Source: Betaproteobacteria bacterium
Lineage (GTDB): Bacteria > Pseudomonadota > Gammaproteobacteria > Burkholderiales > Rhodocyclaceae
Direction of reading: 5' to 3'
DNA: 64,000 nucleotides
Assembly (NCBI GenBank): GCA_016705475.1
Contig: JADIYD010000009.1
Coordinates: 124,001-188,000, forward strand
A model generated the notes under the pieces. It searched no databases and had not been told where the DNA came from. It saw only the letters and a list, made by a program, of their open reading frames with translations. Positions 25,351 through 33,966 of the stretch are shown here, in pieces. How positions within the stretch are numbered: position 1 is the stretch's first letter; each line of letters begins with the position of its first letter. The position numbers and the translations under genes are program-made.

Positions 25351-25875
25351 ATGAGCATCGAAACCATCACCCGCAAACAGGCTGTCCTGGGCTATACCGG
25401 CTATTCGTGCATCGGCCTGTACAACCCGAAAGGCCCGGAAAACGTCGGCTCCATCATGCGCGCCGCCGGCTGCTACGGCGTCAACACGGTTTTCTACACC
25501 GGCAAACGCTACGAGCGCGCCGTCGAATTCCGCACCGACACCAAGCAGGTCCATCTGCAACTGCCGCTCATCGGCGTCGACGACCTGCAACAGGTGATCC
25601 CCTTCGGCTGTGTGCCGGTCGCCATCGAAGTGCATCCCGACGCCAAACCGCTCACCGAATACCAGCACCCCGAACGCGCCTTCTACATCTTCGGCCCGGA
25701 AGACGGCAGCCTGAAAAAAAACGTGACCTCATGGTGCAAGGACATCGTTTACATCCCGACGCACGGCTGCATGAATCTGGCGGCAACGGTGAATGTGGTG
25801 CTTTATGACCGGATGCTGAAGGCAACGGGCACCCGCTTCGCTGCGGGAACAGGTGTACCGCAAAATCAGGATTAA
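25351..25875 (+). CDS. SpoU/TrmH-family RNA methyltransferase
   Basis: 174 residues. The SPOUT knot motifs are clear: NPKGPENVGSIMRAAGCYGV (motif 1 with the N-x-R type core), YIFGPEDGSLKKNV (motif 2) and YIPTHGCMNLAATVNVVLYDR (motif 3, knot and SAM binding). Such enzymes 2'-O-methylate ribose in tRNA or rRNA; the target cannot be told from sequence. Short form without an N-terminal RNA-binding domain. Two bases separate it from the upstream unknown gene. Confidence 0.88.
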   Translation: MSIETITRKQAVLGYTGYSCIGLYNPKGPENVGSIMRAAGCYGVNTVFYTGKRYERAVEFRTDTKQVHLQLPLIGVDDLQQVIPFGCVPVAIEVHPDAKPLTEYQHPERAFYIFGPEDGSLKKNVTSWCKDIVYIPTHGCMNLAATVNVVLYDRMLKATGTRFAAGTGVPQNQD

Positions 25876-25954
25876 TCGAAATGCCCGCATGGCCTAAATG
25901 TCATATGATCAACAACGGTATTCGTCGCGTTTTTCTCAATCAACGGGAGCAATC

Positions 25955-26377
25955 ATGAAAAAACTTCTTGTCGCGCTTGCCTTGGGTTTTGCCTTTACTC
26001 AGCCGTCCCTGGCTGATGGGCCGGCCGATCTGTTGGTCATGGTCAATTCGGGCAATGCTCAGACCCAGGGCATGGCATTCGTGCTCGCCACTCAGGCCAT
26101 GGAGCAAAAATCGGGTGTTCGTGTGCTGCTGTGCAGCGAAGGCGGGCAGCTGGCCGTCAAGGGCAAGGAAGGTGCTGTGCTCAAGCCGCGCAATGTCACC
26201 CCCAACCAGATGCTGCAGGGACTGATGAAAGCTGGAGCCAAGGTTGAAGTCTGCGCGCTGTTCCTGCCCAACGCCGACCTCAAGCCGGGCGATCTGCTCG
26301 ACGGCATCAGTGTCGCCAAACCGCCCGAAATCGCTGCCTACATGATGCAGGGCAACGTCAAGGTATTGACCTACTAA
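25955..26377 (+). CDS. Secreted DsrE-like protein
   Basis: 140 residues from ATG 25955 (CGGGAGCAATC upstream). Signal peptide ends PSLAD (about residue 20). The mature domain has a DsrE/F-like fold pattern: LLVMVNSGNAQTQGMAFVLATQA, then VRVLLCSEGGQLAVKG, then AKVEVCALFLPN. The cysteine in VEVC is near the position where DsrE/TusD proteins carry their sulfur-binding residue. A periplasmic DsrE relative in an organism with Sox and a periplasmic rhodanese could handle sulfane sulfur; this is inference. Downstream of the stop are two hairpins without T-runs. Confidence 0.75.
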   Translation: MKKLLVALALGFAFTQPSLADGPADLLVMVNSGNAQTQGMAFVLATQAMEQKSGVRVLLCSEGGQLAVKGKEGAVLKPRNVTPNQMLQGLMKAGAKVEVCALFLPNADLKPGDLLDGISVAKPPEIAAYMMQGNVKVLTY

Positions 26378-26496
26378 ACGCCTGTTTTGCGGTGGCTGGC
26401 CCGCGTTCGGTCGGCCACCACGGCGCAGACGTCCGCTTTGGATGATCTGCGGACCACAATAATAATCAGCTATTTGCCTTACTTCTGGATGCGCGG

Positions 26497-27282
26497 GTGA
26501 CTTCTCATTCCATCGCCGTTTTTGATTCCGGCCTCGGCGGCCTGACGGTGTTGCGCGCCTTGCGCGAGCGACTGCCGCAGGAAGATTTTTTCTATTTTGC
26601 CGACACCCGCTTTTTGCCTTACGGTGACCGGCCGGAGGTATTTCTGCGCGAGCGTGGGGTGTTGATCGCCGAGGCGCTGGTCAGGCGCGGGGCGAAGGCC
26701 CTGGTGATTGCCTGCAATACGGCCACAGCCGCTGCGGCGGAGGCTATTCGGGCGGCGATTGATGTGCCGGTGGTGGCCCTGGAGCCGGGTGTGAAGCCCG
26801 CTGTGGCCCTGTCCAGAAGCGGCGTCATCGGCGTTCTGGCAACGACGCGGACGCTGGAGAGCGAGCGTTTTCAACGGCTGGTCGGCAACCATGCCAACGG
26901 CCATCGCGTCATTGCCCAGCCGTGCCCGGGGCTGGCCGAGGCCATCGAGGCCGAGGGGCCGGACAGTGCTGCCGTGGCGGCCTTGCTCGATATCTTCGTG
27001 GCGCCACTGGCTGCCGCGGCGGCTGATGTCGTGGTGCTCGGTTGCACGCATTATCCGTGCGTGTCGGCGGCGATTGCCCGGCGCATGCCGGCTGGTACCG
27101 TGTTGCTCGATACCGGCGAACCGGTGGCGCGTCAGCTTGAGCGTCTGCTCGCGGCGGGCAATCTGCTCGGCGGCGGGGAGGGCCGGCTGACGGTGGCGAC
27201 GAGTGGGGCACCGGCGTCGGTGACTGCTACGGTGGACCGGATTTTTGGGCAAAAATTGAAAATAGAACATTGGGAGCCTTGA
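26497..27282 (+). CDS. murI: Glutamate racemase
   Basis: 261 residues from GTG 26497. Makes D-glutamate for peptidoglycan. Both catalytic cysteines are seen: VIACNTATAAAAEAI (about residue 72) and VVLGCTHYPCV (about residue 182), with N-terminal AVFDSGLGGLTVLRAL. The last 20 codons carry a copy of the dispersed repeat in reverse orientation, so the C-terminal residues (TVDRIFGQKLKIEHWEP) may have been shaped by it. The stop overlaps the start of the CoA-transferase gene (TGATG). Confidence 0.95.
   Translation: MTSHSIAVFDSGLGGLTVLRALRERLPQEDFFYFADTRFLPYGDRPEVFLRERGVLIAEALVRRGAKALVIACNTATAAAAEAIRAAIDVPVVALEPGVKPAVALSRSGVIGVLATTRTLESERFQRLVGNHANGHRVIAQPCPGLAEAIEAEGPDSAAVAALLDIFVAPLAAAAADVVVLGCTHYPCVSAAIARRMPAGTVLLDTGEPVARQLERLLAAGNLLGGGEGRLTVATSGAPASVTATVDRIFGQKLKIEHWEP
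27225..27263 (-). repeat. Dispersed repeat, copy inside the 3' end of murI
   Basis: On the minus strand: ATTTTCAATTTTTGCCC, AAAAATCCGGTCCACCG, TAGCA. It keeps the 5' ATTTTCAATTTT part and the TCCGGT..ACCGTAGCA core, with CC in place of TG at the centre. Matches the extended consensus along about 39 bases. Confidence 0.6.
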
Positions 27283-28496
27283 TGAGCGAGGGGCAAAAGA
27301 ACGGGGTGCAAAAACCGCTGGCGGGCCTCAAGGTGGTCGAGCTCGGCACGCTGATCGCCGGGCCGTTCTGCACGCGGATCATGGGCGAGTTCGGCGCCGA
27401 GGTGGTCAAGGTCGAATCGCCGGACGGCGGCGACCCGCTGCGTAAATGGCGCAAGCTCCACGAAGGCACTTCGCTGTGGTGGGCCGTGCAGGGGCGCAAC
27501 AAGAAGTCGGTGACGGCCAATCTGAAGCATCCGGAAGGCCGCGAGTTCGTTCGAAAGCTGATCGCCGAAGCCGACATCCTGGTCGAAAACTTCCGCCCCG
27601 GCGTGCTGGAAAAGCTTGGTCTGGGCTGGGAAACCTTGAAAGCCGACAATCCGGGGCTGGTCATGGTGCGCCTCTCCGGCTTTGGCCAGACCGGGCCGTA
27701 CAAGGATCAGCCGGGCTTCGGCGCGGTCGGCGAGTCGATGGGTGGTCTGCGCTATATCACGGGCTTTCCCGACCGGCCACCGGTACGCACCGGCATTTCC
27801 ATCGGCGACTCCATTGCCGCGCTGTGGGGCGCGATTGGCGCGCTCATGGCGCTGCGCCACAAGGAAGTCAATGGCGGTGCCGGGCAGGTCGTTGATGTGG
27901 CGCTCTACGAGGCCGTCTTCGCGATGATGGAGTCGATGGTGCCGGAGTTCGATGTTTTCGGCTTCGTGCGCGAGCGGACCGGCAACATCATGCCGGGCAT
28001 CACGCCCTCGAGTACGCACACAACGAGAGACGCCAAACACGTCACCATCGGCGCCAATGGCGACGCGATCTTCAAGCGTTTCATGAACGCCATCGGTCGC
28101 CCTGATCTTGCCAATGATCCGACGCTGGCAGACAACGCTGGCCGCGATGCCCGGCGCGATGAAATCTACGGCCTGATCGACGACTGGTGTGCCGGGCTCG
28201 ATGAGGCAGAGGTGCTGGCAATGCTGGCGGCGGCCGAAGTGCCGTCATCGCGCATCTATTCCGCCGCCGACATGTTCGCCGACCCGCAATTCATCGCCCG
28301 CCAGATGATCGAGTCAGCCCGCTTTCCGGATGGCAAGGAGTTCAAGATTCCCGGCATCGTGCCCAAGCTGACGGAAACGCCGGGCAGCACAGAATGGCTG
28401 GGCGCCGCGCTCGGTGAGCATACCGACGCCGTACTGACAGAACTGGGCTACACCACAGCCCGAATCGCCACGCTAAGGGGCGACGGGGCGATCTGA
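27282..28496 (+). CDS. Class III CoA-transferase (CaiB/BaiF family)
   Basis: 404 residues from ATG 27282 (GGGAGCCTTG upstream; the TTG at 27270 is too close to the ribosome-binding site). Family marks: LAGLKVVELGTLIAGPF, EVVKVESPDGGDPLRKW, LVENFRPGVLEKLGLG, VRLSGFGQTGPY and the catalytic aspartate in GISIGDSIAALWGAIGAL. These enzymes move CoA between carboxylic acids; the exact acids cannot be told. One-base-type overlap with murI (TGATG) suggests co-translation though no metabolic link is obvious. Confidence 0.9.
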   Translation: MSEGQKNGVQKPLAGLKVVELGTLIAGPFCTRIMGEFGAEVVKVESPDGGDPLRKWRKLHEGTSLWWAVQGRNKKSVTANLKHPEGREFVRKLIAEADILVENFRPGVLEKLGLGWETLKADNPGLVMVRLSGFGQTGPYKDQPGFGAVGESMGGLRYITGFPDRPPVRTGISIGDSIAALWGAIGALMALRHKEVNGGAGQVVDVALYEAVFAMMESMVPEFDVFGFVRERTGNIMPGITPSSTHTTRDAKHVTIGANGDAIFKRFMNAIGRPDLANDPTLADNAGRDARRDEIYGLIDDWCAGLDEAEVLAMLAAAEVPSSRIYSAADMFADPQFIARQMIESARFPDGKEFKIPGIVPKLTETPGSTEWLGAALGEHTDAVLTELGYTTARIATLRGDGAI

Positions 28497-28889
28497 GCGG
28501 CCGAGGCGCGGATTGCCACGGTCAACCGGAAAAATTGGGCGAAATTAGAATCACGCGATGGGCTGTTCTGTGCCCAATCCGGTCATCGCAGTTTCCCGAT
28601 AGCGGCCGCTCAGCCAAACAGGGCTTTTTTGAACTGGACTCCTCCGAACCGGACGTTGGCGACCTCACCCAATCGGCCAACTGCGGACGGTCACCCGAAC
28701 TGTAAAGCCGTCATTCAAACGACCGGTTTGCACTGAAGCTTGCCACATAGCCTGCGCGAACAACTCGGCCCAAGCTATCTTTTAGTCAAATATTTCCCTT
28801 TCGGCTGATTTGCGTTGCAAAACAGATATGCAGAAATACCTCGTAATCTAGGGTGAATTGACACAGGGATCATCTGACAAATTCGATGG
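28497..28889. other. 393-bp intergenic region with one repeat copy, otherwise no gene seen
   Basis: Between the convergent CoA-transferase and nhaD genes. The first 50 bases hold a dispersed repeat on the minus strand. From about 28,560 to 28,760 the sequence has the look of decayed or non-coding spacer with words such as GACGTTGGCGACCTCACCC, without an open frame I can support. No terminator with a clear T-run was found for either gene. Confidence 0.6.
28511..28546 (-). repeat. Dispersed repeat, intergenic copy downstream of the CoA-transferase gene
   Basis: On the minus strand: AATTTCGCCCAATTTTT followed by CCGGTTGACCGTGGCAATC. Core identical to the copy at 22114. Confidence 0.85.
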
Positions 28890-30173
28890 TTAAGAAAGCA
28901 CTCCGCGCTGAAGAAGATATACTCCGGCTCCCGCAAAATAGCCCACCAACGCCAGCCCGCTGATCTTCTTCACGTACCAGAAGAAGTGGATTTTTTCGAG
29001 GCCCATGGCAGCGACACCGGCGGCAGAGCCGATGATTAGGATGGAACCGCCCGTACCGGCGCAGTAGGCCATGAATTGCCAGAGGAAATGGTCGGGCGGA
29101 AAACTGGTCAGGCTGTACATGCCCATCGAGGCAGCAACCAGAGGCACGTTGTCGACAATCGCACTGACCATGCCGATGATCAAAACGATAACATCCTGGC
29201 GCCCGACGGTCTCGTCCAGCCATGTGGCCAGCGAGGTCAGGATATGCGTATGTTCGAGCGTGGCGACTGAAAGCAGAATGCCAATGAAGAAGACGAGCGA
29301 GCTCATGTCAATCTTGCTCAGGGCATGAGCCAGGGTGAAATGGACCTTGAATTCGTCTTCCTTGTGCCGATGGACCAGATCGCCGACCAGCCAGAGGAGC
29401 CCTAAACCGAACAAGATGCCCATGAAGGGCGGCAGGTGGGTAATCGTCTTGAAAGCGGGAACGGCAACCAGAATGCCTAGCCCCATGAAGAACATCAGGT
29501 TACGCTCAAACTCTGTGGTGCCTAGCCCATGGTCGCTATCGACCATTTCCGGACTCACCACCTCGCGCCCGCGCAAAACATAGGCGGTAATCCCCATCGG
29601 GACGATCATGCTGACCAAGGCAGGCAATAGCACCGCCTTCATAATGGCCAGCGAAGTAATCTGGCCGCCAATCCACAGCATCGTCGTCGTCACGTCGCCA
29701 ATCGGTGACCAGGCGCCACCCGAATTTGCTGCGATGACGATGATCCCGGCAAAAAAAAGGCGATCATCATGCTTGGCCAGCAGCTTGCGCATTAGCGAGA
29801 TCATCACGATGGTCGTCGTCAGGTTGTCGAGAATCGCACTCAGAAAGAAGGTGACAAAACCAACCAGCCACATCAGGGACGACAATTTGGTCGTCCTGAT
29901 CCGTTTGGTGATGACCTCGAAGCCGTTATGCGCATCGACGACTTCGACAATAGTCATGGCGCCCATCAGGAAAAACACGATCTGTGCCGTGCCCGTCAGT
30001 GACTCACCCAATTGCTCCGTCAGCAAGTGCGTATCGCCCAGTGAGAGCGCATAGACTGTCCACAGCAAGCCCGCACCAATCAAGGCTGAGGCCGATTTAT
30101 TGACTTTGAGCGGATGCTCCAGCGCTATTGCGGCGTAGGCGATGACAAAAATGACGACGATGGTGGCAAGCAT
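28890..30173 (-). CDS. nhaD: NhaD-type sodium/proton antiporter
   Basis: 427 residues with about twelve hydrophobic helices, ion-transporter superfamily. Recognisable NhaD segments are FFLMGAMTIVEVVDAHNGF, LSAILDNLTTTIVMISLMRKL, AANSGGAWSPIGDVTTTMLW and VSAIVDNVPLVAASMGMY, with the Asp-Asn pairs used for cation binding. Exchanges Na+ or Li+ for protons at alkaline pH. Its start is 70 bp from the left end of the IS5-type element, so its promoter region may be supplied or disturbed by the element. On the far side of the element lies a remnant of another cation/proton antiporter on the same strand. Confidence 0.92.
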   Translation of the reverse strand: MLATIVVIFVIAYAAIALEHPLKVNKSASALIGAGLLWTVYALSLGDTHLLTEQLGESLTGTAQIVFFLMGAMTIVEVVDAHNGFEVITKRIRTTKLSSLMWLVGFVTFFLSAILDNLTTTIVMISLMRKLLAKHDDRLFFAGIIVIAANSGGAWSPIGDVTTTMLWIGGQITSLAIMKAVLLPALVSMIVPMGITAYVLRGREVVSPEMVDSDHGLGTTEFERNLMFFMGLGILVAVPAFKTITHLPPFMGILFGLGLLWLVGDLVHRHKEDEFKVHFTLAHALSKIDMSSLVFFIGILLSVATLEHTHILTSLATWLDETVGRQDVIVLIIGMVSAIVDNVPLVAASMGMYSLTSFPPDHFLWQFMAYCAGTGGSILIIGSAAGVAAMGLEKIHFFWYVKKISGLALVGYFAGAGVYLLQRGVLS

Positions 30174-30246
30174 TCAAAACCTCAGCTGGAATGGATACTG
30201 GAGTGAATACTCCATAGTTTGATGACTTTGGATTGCAACTAACTAG

Positions 30247-31095
30247 GGTGTGTGGACATTTGTGGGCAAGATGCTGTTCACAAATGAATAATTGTGTTTA
30301 CATCCTGTCTTTTGGGCTGAGGGCGGGATGCCGAGATTGTTGTTACGCGATGACCAATGGCGACGAATCGAGCCAATGCTGCACGGCAAGGCAGGCGACC
30401 GTGGTCGTACCGGTGCAGATAATCGGTTGTTTGTTGAAGCGGTTCTCTGGATGGCGAGAACTGGCGCCCCTTGGCGTGACCTGCCTGTCAGTTTTGGGCC
30501 ATGGAATACGGTCTTCAGGCGCTTCTCACGCGGGGCAGACAAAGGTGTCTGGCAGGCGCTCTTTGCCATGCTCTGCGAAGACGCAGATTTTGAGGAAGTT
30601 TTTCTCGATAGCACCATCGTGCGGGCGCACCAACACGCGGCCGGCGCACCCAAAAAAACGGGCAACAAAGTCTTGGCCGTTCTCGTGGGGGCTTGAGCAC
30701 CAAGATTCATGCGGCGGTAGATGGACTGGGCAATCTGGCGCGTTTCCGTCTGACAGGCGGCGAACGACACGACATCACCGAAGCTGCCAATCTCATCGAT
30801 GGCATGGATAACGTTGGCGCTGTCGTGGCCGACAAAGCCTTTGATGCCACCAGCCTCATCGACTGCATCGAGGCGATGAATGCCACAGTTGTCATTCCGC
30901 CGAAAGCCAATCGGAAGGTGCTCAGAAGCTATGACAAGCATGTCTATAAAAGTCGAAATCTCATCGAAAGGTTCTTTGCCCGCCTGAAACAGTTTCGCCG
31001 CATCGCTACGCGCTACGACAAACTCGACGTCCGCTTTGAAGCATTCATTTCCATCGCAGCCGCTCTGATTTGGCTCGCCTGATTGTCCACACACC
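30247..31095 (+). mobile_element. IS5-family element, IS427-type, intact
   Basis: 849 bp with terminal inverted repeats GGTGTGTGGACA (30247-30258) and TGTCCACACACC (31084-31095), both flanked by CTAG; whether CTAG is the target duplication or part of the ends cannot be decided, because CTAG is its own complement. Carries a two-frame transposase read through a -1 frameshift. Inserted at the 3' side of a Kef-type antiporter gene and 70 bp upstream of nhaD. Confidence 0.92.
30328..31082 (+). CDS. IS5-family (IS427-type) transposase in two frames, -1 frameshift
   Basis: Frame A runs 30328-30696 (MPRLLLRDDQWRRIEPML start; first catalytic Asp in EEVFLDSTIVRAH). Frame B covers about 30650-31082 (second Asp in VVADKAFDATS, Glu in NLIERFFARLKQFRRIATRYDK). 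The run of seven A at about 30652-30659 (CCC AAA AAA ACG) allows a -1 slip; after it frame B gives KKNGQQSLGRSRGGLSTKIH, the sequence expected for this family. The fused product would be about 250 residues. Catalytic DDE residues are all present, so it may be active. Confidence 0.88.
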
Positions 31096-31099
31096 CTAG

Positions 31100-32256
31100 T
31101 GAGACTCCGTTTTTGGCTGAAGGGCGAAGTCGAGTCGCCTCACCGAAACCCTTGATCGCTGTCTGTGTGGCCAATGGCCCTAGCAGTTGCATCAGTAAAA
31201 TTGTTGCCATCAGCATGCCAACCAGCTTCGCATCCATACCGCTATAGAGCATCTGGGTGTTGACCAGAAGAACCAGCGCAATACTCGACATTGGCTGCAA
31301 TCCGATACTGAGGAAAATACTCTCACGGGCGGTCAGACCGATACTTTTACGCGAAATCAGTACAGCCAGCATCTGCCCAGCCAGTCGTGTCAAGGCAATT
31401 AAAATAGCCTCCAGCCAGTAGTCGCGCAGGTAGGCAATATCCAATGCTGCGCCGGCAAGCACAAAAGTGATGACCAGGAATACGCGGGCATCACTGGCGA
31501 TACGAATGGCAATGACCTTGCGCTCACGGTCGATGGTGCTCACCAGAATGCCAAAGATGAGCATGGGCAAAAATACTGATACGCCTAAATAAATCGCCGT
31601 CCCGACGCCTAGCACGATCGTCCCCAGAATCAGCAGATGTTGGTGCTCAGCTTGTCGCTCCAGCCTCTCGGCACCCAGCAGGACTAATCCGGCACAAGCA
31701 CCACCGAGAACAATCGAGCCGATAATACTTCCCAAGGCACTACTGACTCGCGCCAATCCAGTCATTGGCTCACTGTCGGTCAGGAATGGGACGAGCAGCA
31801 CTACGGCAGCAAAAGCAATGGCACCGTTGATTGCTACCATGGTGTAAAGCAAGCCAGTACGCTCGCCTTTGGCGCCCACATCACTACAGGTGGCGATGGT
31901 GATGGCCGGTGACGTGGCAACACAAAGGGCCGCCGCAAATAATGCAGAACCGGTTGAGAAGCCCCAATGGCGAAACAAGCTCAATACAAGGAAACCTGCC
32001 ATCAAGGAGAGGGCGCAACCTGCCATCAAACGATTGCGGCCATTCTCCAAGTTGCTACGCGGAACCAGATAGCCCAGTTCGAAGAGAATCAGTCCAAGCG
32101 CCAGGTCGATGAAAAGCTGTGCCGATTCGATGTGCAAAAGCGTTACCCAGTTCAGTCCGCTCTGACCAACCAGAAGTCCGAACAGCACGTAGCCGGTCGT
32201 TCGTGGCAAGGAAAAAAGTTTCCTCGATACTTCCCCAGCGGCTAATCCACCCAGGG
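31100..32256 (-). pseudogene. Kef-type cation/proton antiporter gene cut at both ends by insertion sequences
   Basis: The frame reads a CPA2-family membrane domain of about 385 residues (LAAGEVSRKLFSLPRTTGY, LALGLILFELGYLVPRSN, ALCVATSPAITIATCSDVGAKGE, LVITFVLAGAALDIAYLRD, LSIGLQPMSSIALVLLVNTQ). At the 5' side the frame runs into the IS256-type element after LGGLAAGE with no start codon, so the first transmembrane segment is missing. At the 3' side it runs into the IS5-type element after NGVSL and gains about 19 foreign codons. An in-frame TTG at 32209 is not a credible native start. Probably non-functional. Confidence 0.85.
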
Positions 32257-33581
32257 GCGTGTCCGGAATTTTGTGTAAACGGGGTGTGAGTTAAACGTTG
32301 TTCATCCGGTCTTCGAACTGGATAGTAAATCGGGTCAGTGCCGCTTTCCAATCCCGAATGGGCATGGTCCATTTCTGGCTGATGTTTCGGAGTGCCAGGT
32401 AGAACAGTTTGATCAGCGCCTCATCGCTCGGGAACGAGCCCCGGTTCTTGGTGATTTTCCGCAGGCTCATGTTCACTGATTCAATCGTATTGGTCGTGTA
32501 GATCACCTTCCGGATCTCCGGCGGGTAGTCGAAGAACGGTGTTATGCGCGACCAGTTCCGCCGCCAGGACTGGCTGATGGGCAAGTAGGCATCGTCCCAT
32601 TTATCCTCGAACTCGCCGAGCATCTGCTCGGCTTCGTCGGCAGTGGCACTGGTGTATATCCGCCGAAGGTCAGCGGCAACGGCCTTACGCATTTTCCACG
32701 AGACATAGTTCAGGCTGTGCCGGACCATATGGACGACGCACAGTTGAACGGCGGCACGCGGATAGATTGCCTCAATGGCCTCTGGAAATCCCTTCAAGCC
32801 ATCAACGCAGGCGATGAAGACATCCTGAACGCCTCGATTCTTCAATTCCGTGACCACTTGCAGCCAGAACTTTGCGCCTTCTGTCTGGGCGATCCACAGA
32901 CCGAGGACTTCCTTCTCGCCTGCCATGTTCAGTCCGATGGCCAGATACACGGCTTTGACGCGCACGCTGCCATCCCTGACTTTGACGTGGATACAGTCGA
33001 GATAGACGATGGGGTAGATGCTGTCCAGAGGCCGTGACTGCCAGGCCTTGGCCTCTTCGATCACAGCATCTGTAACTGACGAAATCAGTGTCGGCGATAC
33101 CTCGGTGCCGTACATCTCTTCCAGGTGCGATTGGATTTCGCGGACCGTCATGCCTCGGGCGTACAGCGACAGAATCTTTTCGTCGAAGCCCGTCCAGCGG
33201 GTCTGGTGCTTGGGAATCAACTGCGGCTCGAAGGTGCCGTGGCGGTCGCGGGGTATTTCTATCGGCAGTTCGCCGAACTCCCCTTTGAGCGTCTTCCTGC
33301 TCTTACCGTTGCGCGTATTGCCAGCCGGATTCTCCACCGGCTCATTCTTCCCGTGGCCGAGATGGTCGGCCATCTCCGCTTCCAAGGCCTTCTCGACCAG
33401 CAGCTTGGTGAGCTGCTTGAGCAAGCCATTCTCGCCAATCAGGTCTTCCGGCTTCCGATAGTCAGCCAACAGGCTGTCCAGCAACTCCTTCGGTACTGCT
33501 TTCTTTCCTACGGTCATCATCGCTCCTGGCAATGTGGCAGTTTCCTGCCGGGTGACCGTTTACACAAAAATTCTTACACGC
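32257..33581 (-). mobile_element. IS256-family element, ends present, no target duplication
   Basis: Terminal inverted repeats of about 26 bp: left (32257-32282) GCGTGTCCGGAATTTTGTGT then AAACGG; right (33556-33581, complement) GCGTGTAAGAATTTTTGTGT then AAACGG, 22 of 26 matching. Left flank CCCAGGGG and right flank CTCGGAG do not match, so the expected 8-9 bp duplication is absent. The right flank also contains no antiporter sequence, pointing to a deletion or recombination next to the element. Confidence 0.85.
32291..33520 (-). CDS. IS256/Mutator-type transposase
   Basis: 409 residues from ATG 33520 (AGGAGCG upstream; the TTG at 33532 is weaker). Family marks: LVEKALEAEMADHLGHGKNEP, the region IVYLDCIHVKVRDG with the first Asp, FIACVDGLKGFPEAIEAIYP with the second Asp, and KVIYTTNTIESVNMSLRKITKNRGSFPSDEA with the Glu. 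Length is standard for the family and no stop or frameshift is seen, so the element may be active. Confidence 0.93.
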   Translation of the reverse strand: MMTVGKKAVPKELLDSLLADYRKPEDLIGENGLLKQLTKLLVEKALEAEMADHLGHGKNEPVENPAGNTRNGKSRKTLKGEFGELPIEIPRDRHGTFEPQLIPKHQTRWTGFDEKILSLYARGMTVREIQSHLEEMYGTEVSPTLISSVTDAVIEEAKAWQSRPLDSIYPIVYLDCIHVKVRDGSVRVKAVYLAIGLNMAGEKEVLGLWIAQTEGAKFWLQVVTELKNRGVQDVFIACVDGLKGFPEAIEAIYPRAAVQLCVVHMVRHSLNYVSWKMRKAVAADLRRIYTSATADEAEQMLGEFEDKWDDAYLPISQSWRRNWSRITPFFDYPPEIRKVIYTTNTIESVNMSLRKITKNRGSFPSDEALIKLFYLALRNISQKWTMPIRDWKAALTRFTIQFEDRMNNV

Positions 33582-33966
33582 TCGGAGCGTATGCCTGTAA
33601 TACTCAATTGAGTATCGTTGATAGGCTATCCATTACATAACATTCGGCTTTTGAGACAGCTTCGTCCGAACAGCACTCAGTCGGTCTGAGCCACGAACGA
33701 CCGCTTCGCCCAGAAACCAGCCTTACGACTACAAAGATGATGAGCGACTCTTAAGTGCACCGAAGCGACAGCCCTCACTTCGGTTTTATCGCCGAAAAGC
33801 CGTCAGAGAATTTCTGATTCCTGAAAGCTGCCAGTCGCCACTGAGTGCTTCGTGCCGCTGTCCAATGAGAGGGCCAACCGCGTTGGCACCTTACTGATCG
33901 CAAAGCTACCGAATTCTTGGAAATCTAGGATAGCCAGCGGTTGGCGAATGCTGATTGATTTTCCGC
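33582..33966. other. 385-bp region right of the IS256-type element, no gene seen
   Basis: No open frame, repeat copy or hairpin that I can support. It starts with GCTCGGAGCG at the element border and contains spacer-like sequence. If the antiporter remnant on the other side of the element was once continuous, its missing 5' part should have been here; it is not. Confidence 0.6.

Noticed and set aside
26387..26456. Two hairpins between the DsrE-like gene and murI (GTGGC..GCCAC and GTCCGC..GCGGAC)
   Set aside because: Stems are short, without T-runs; not strong enough to call terminators.
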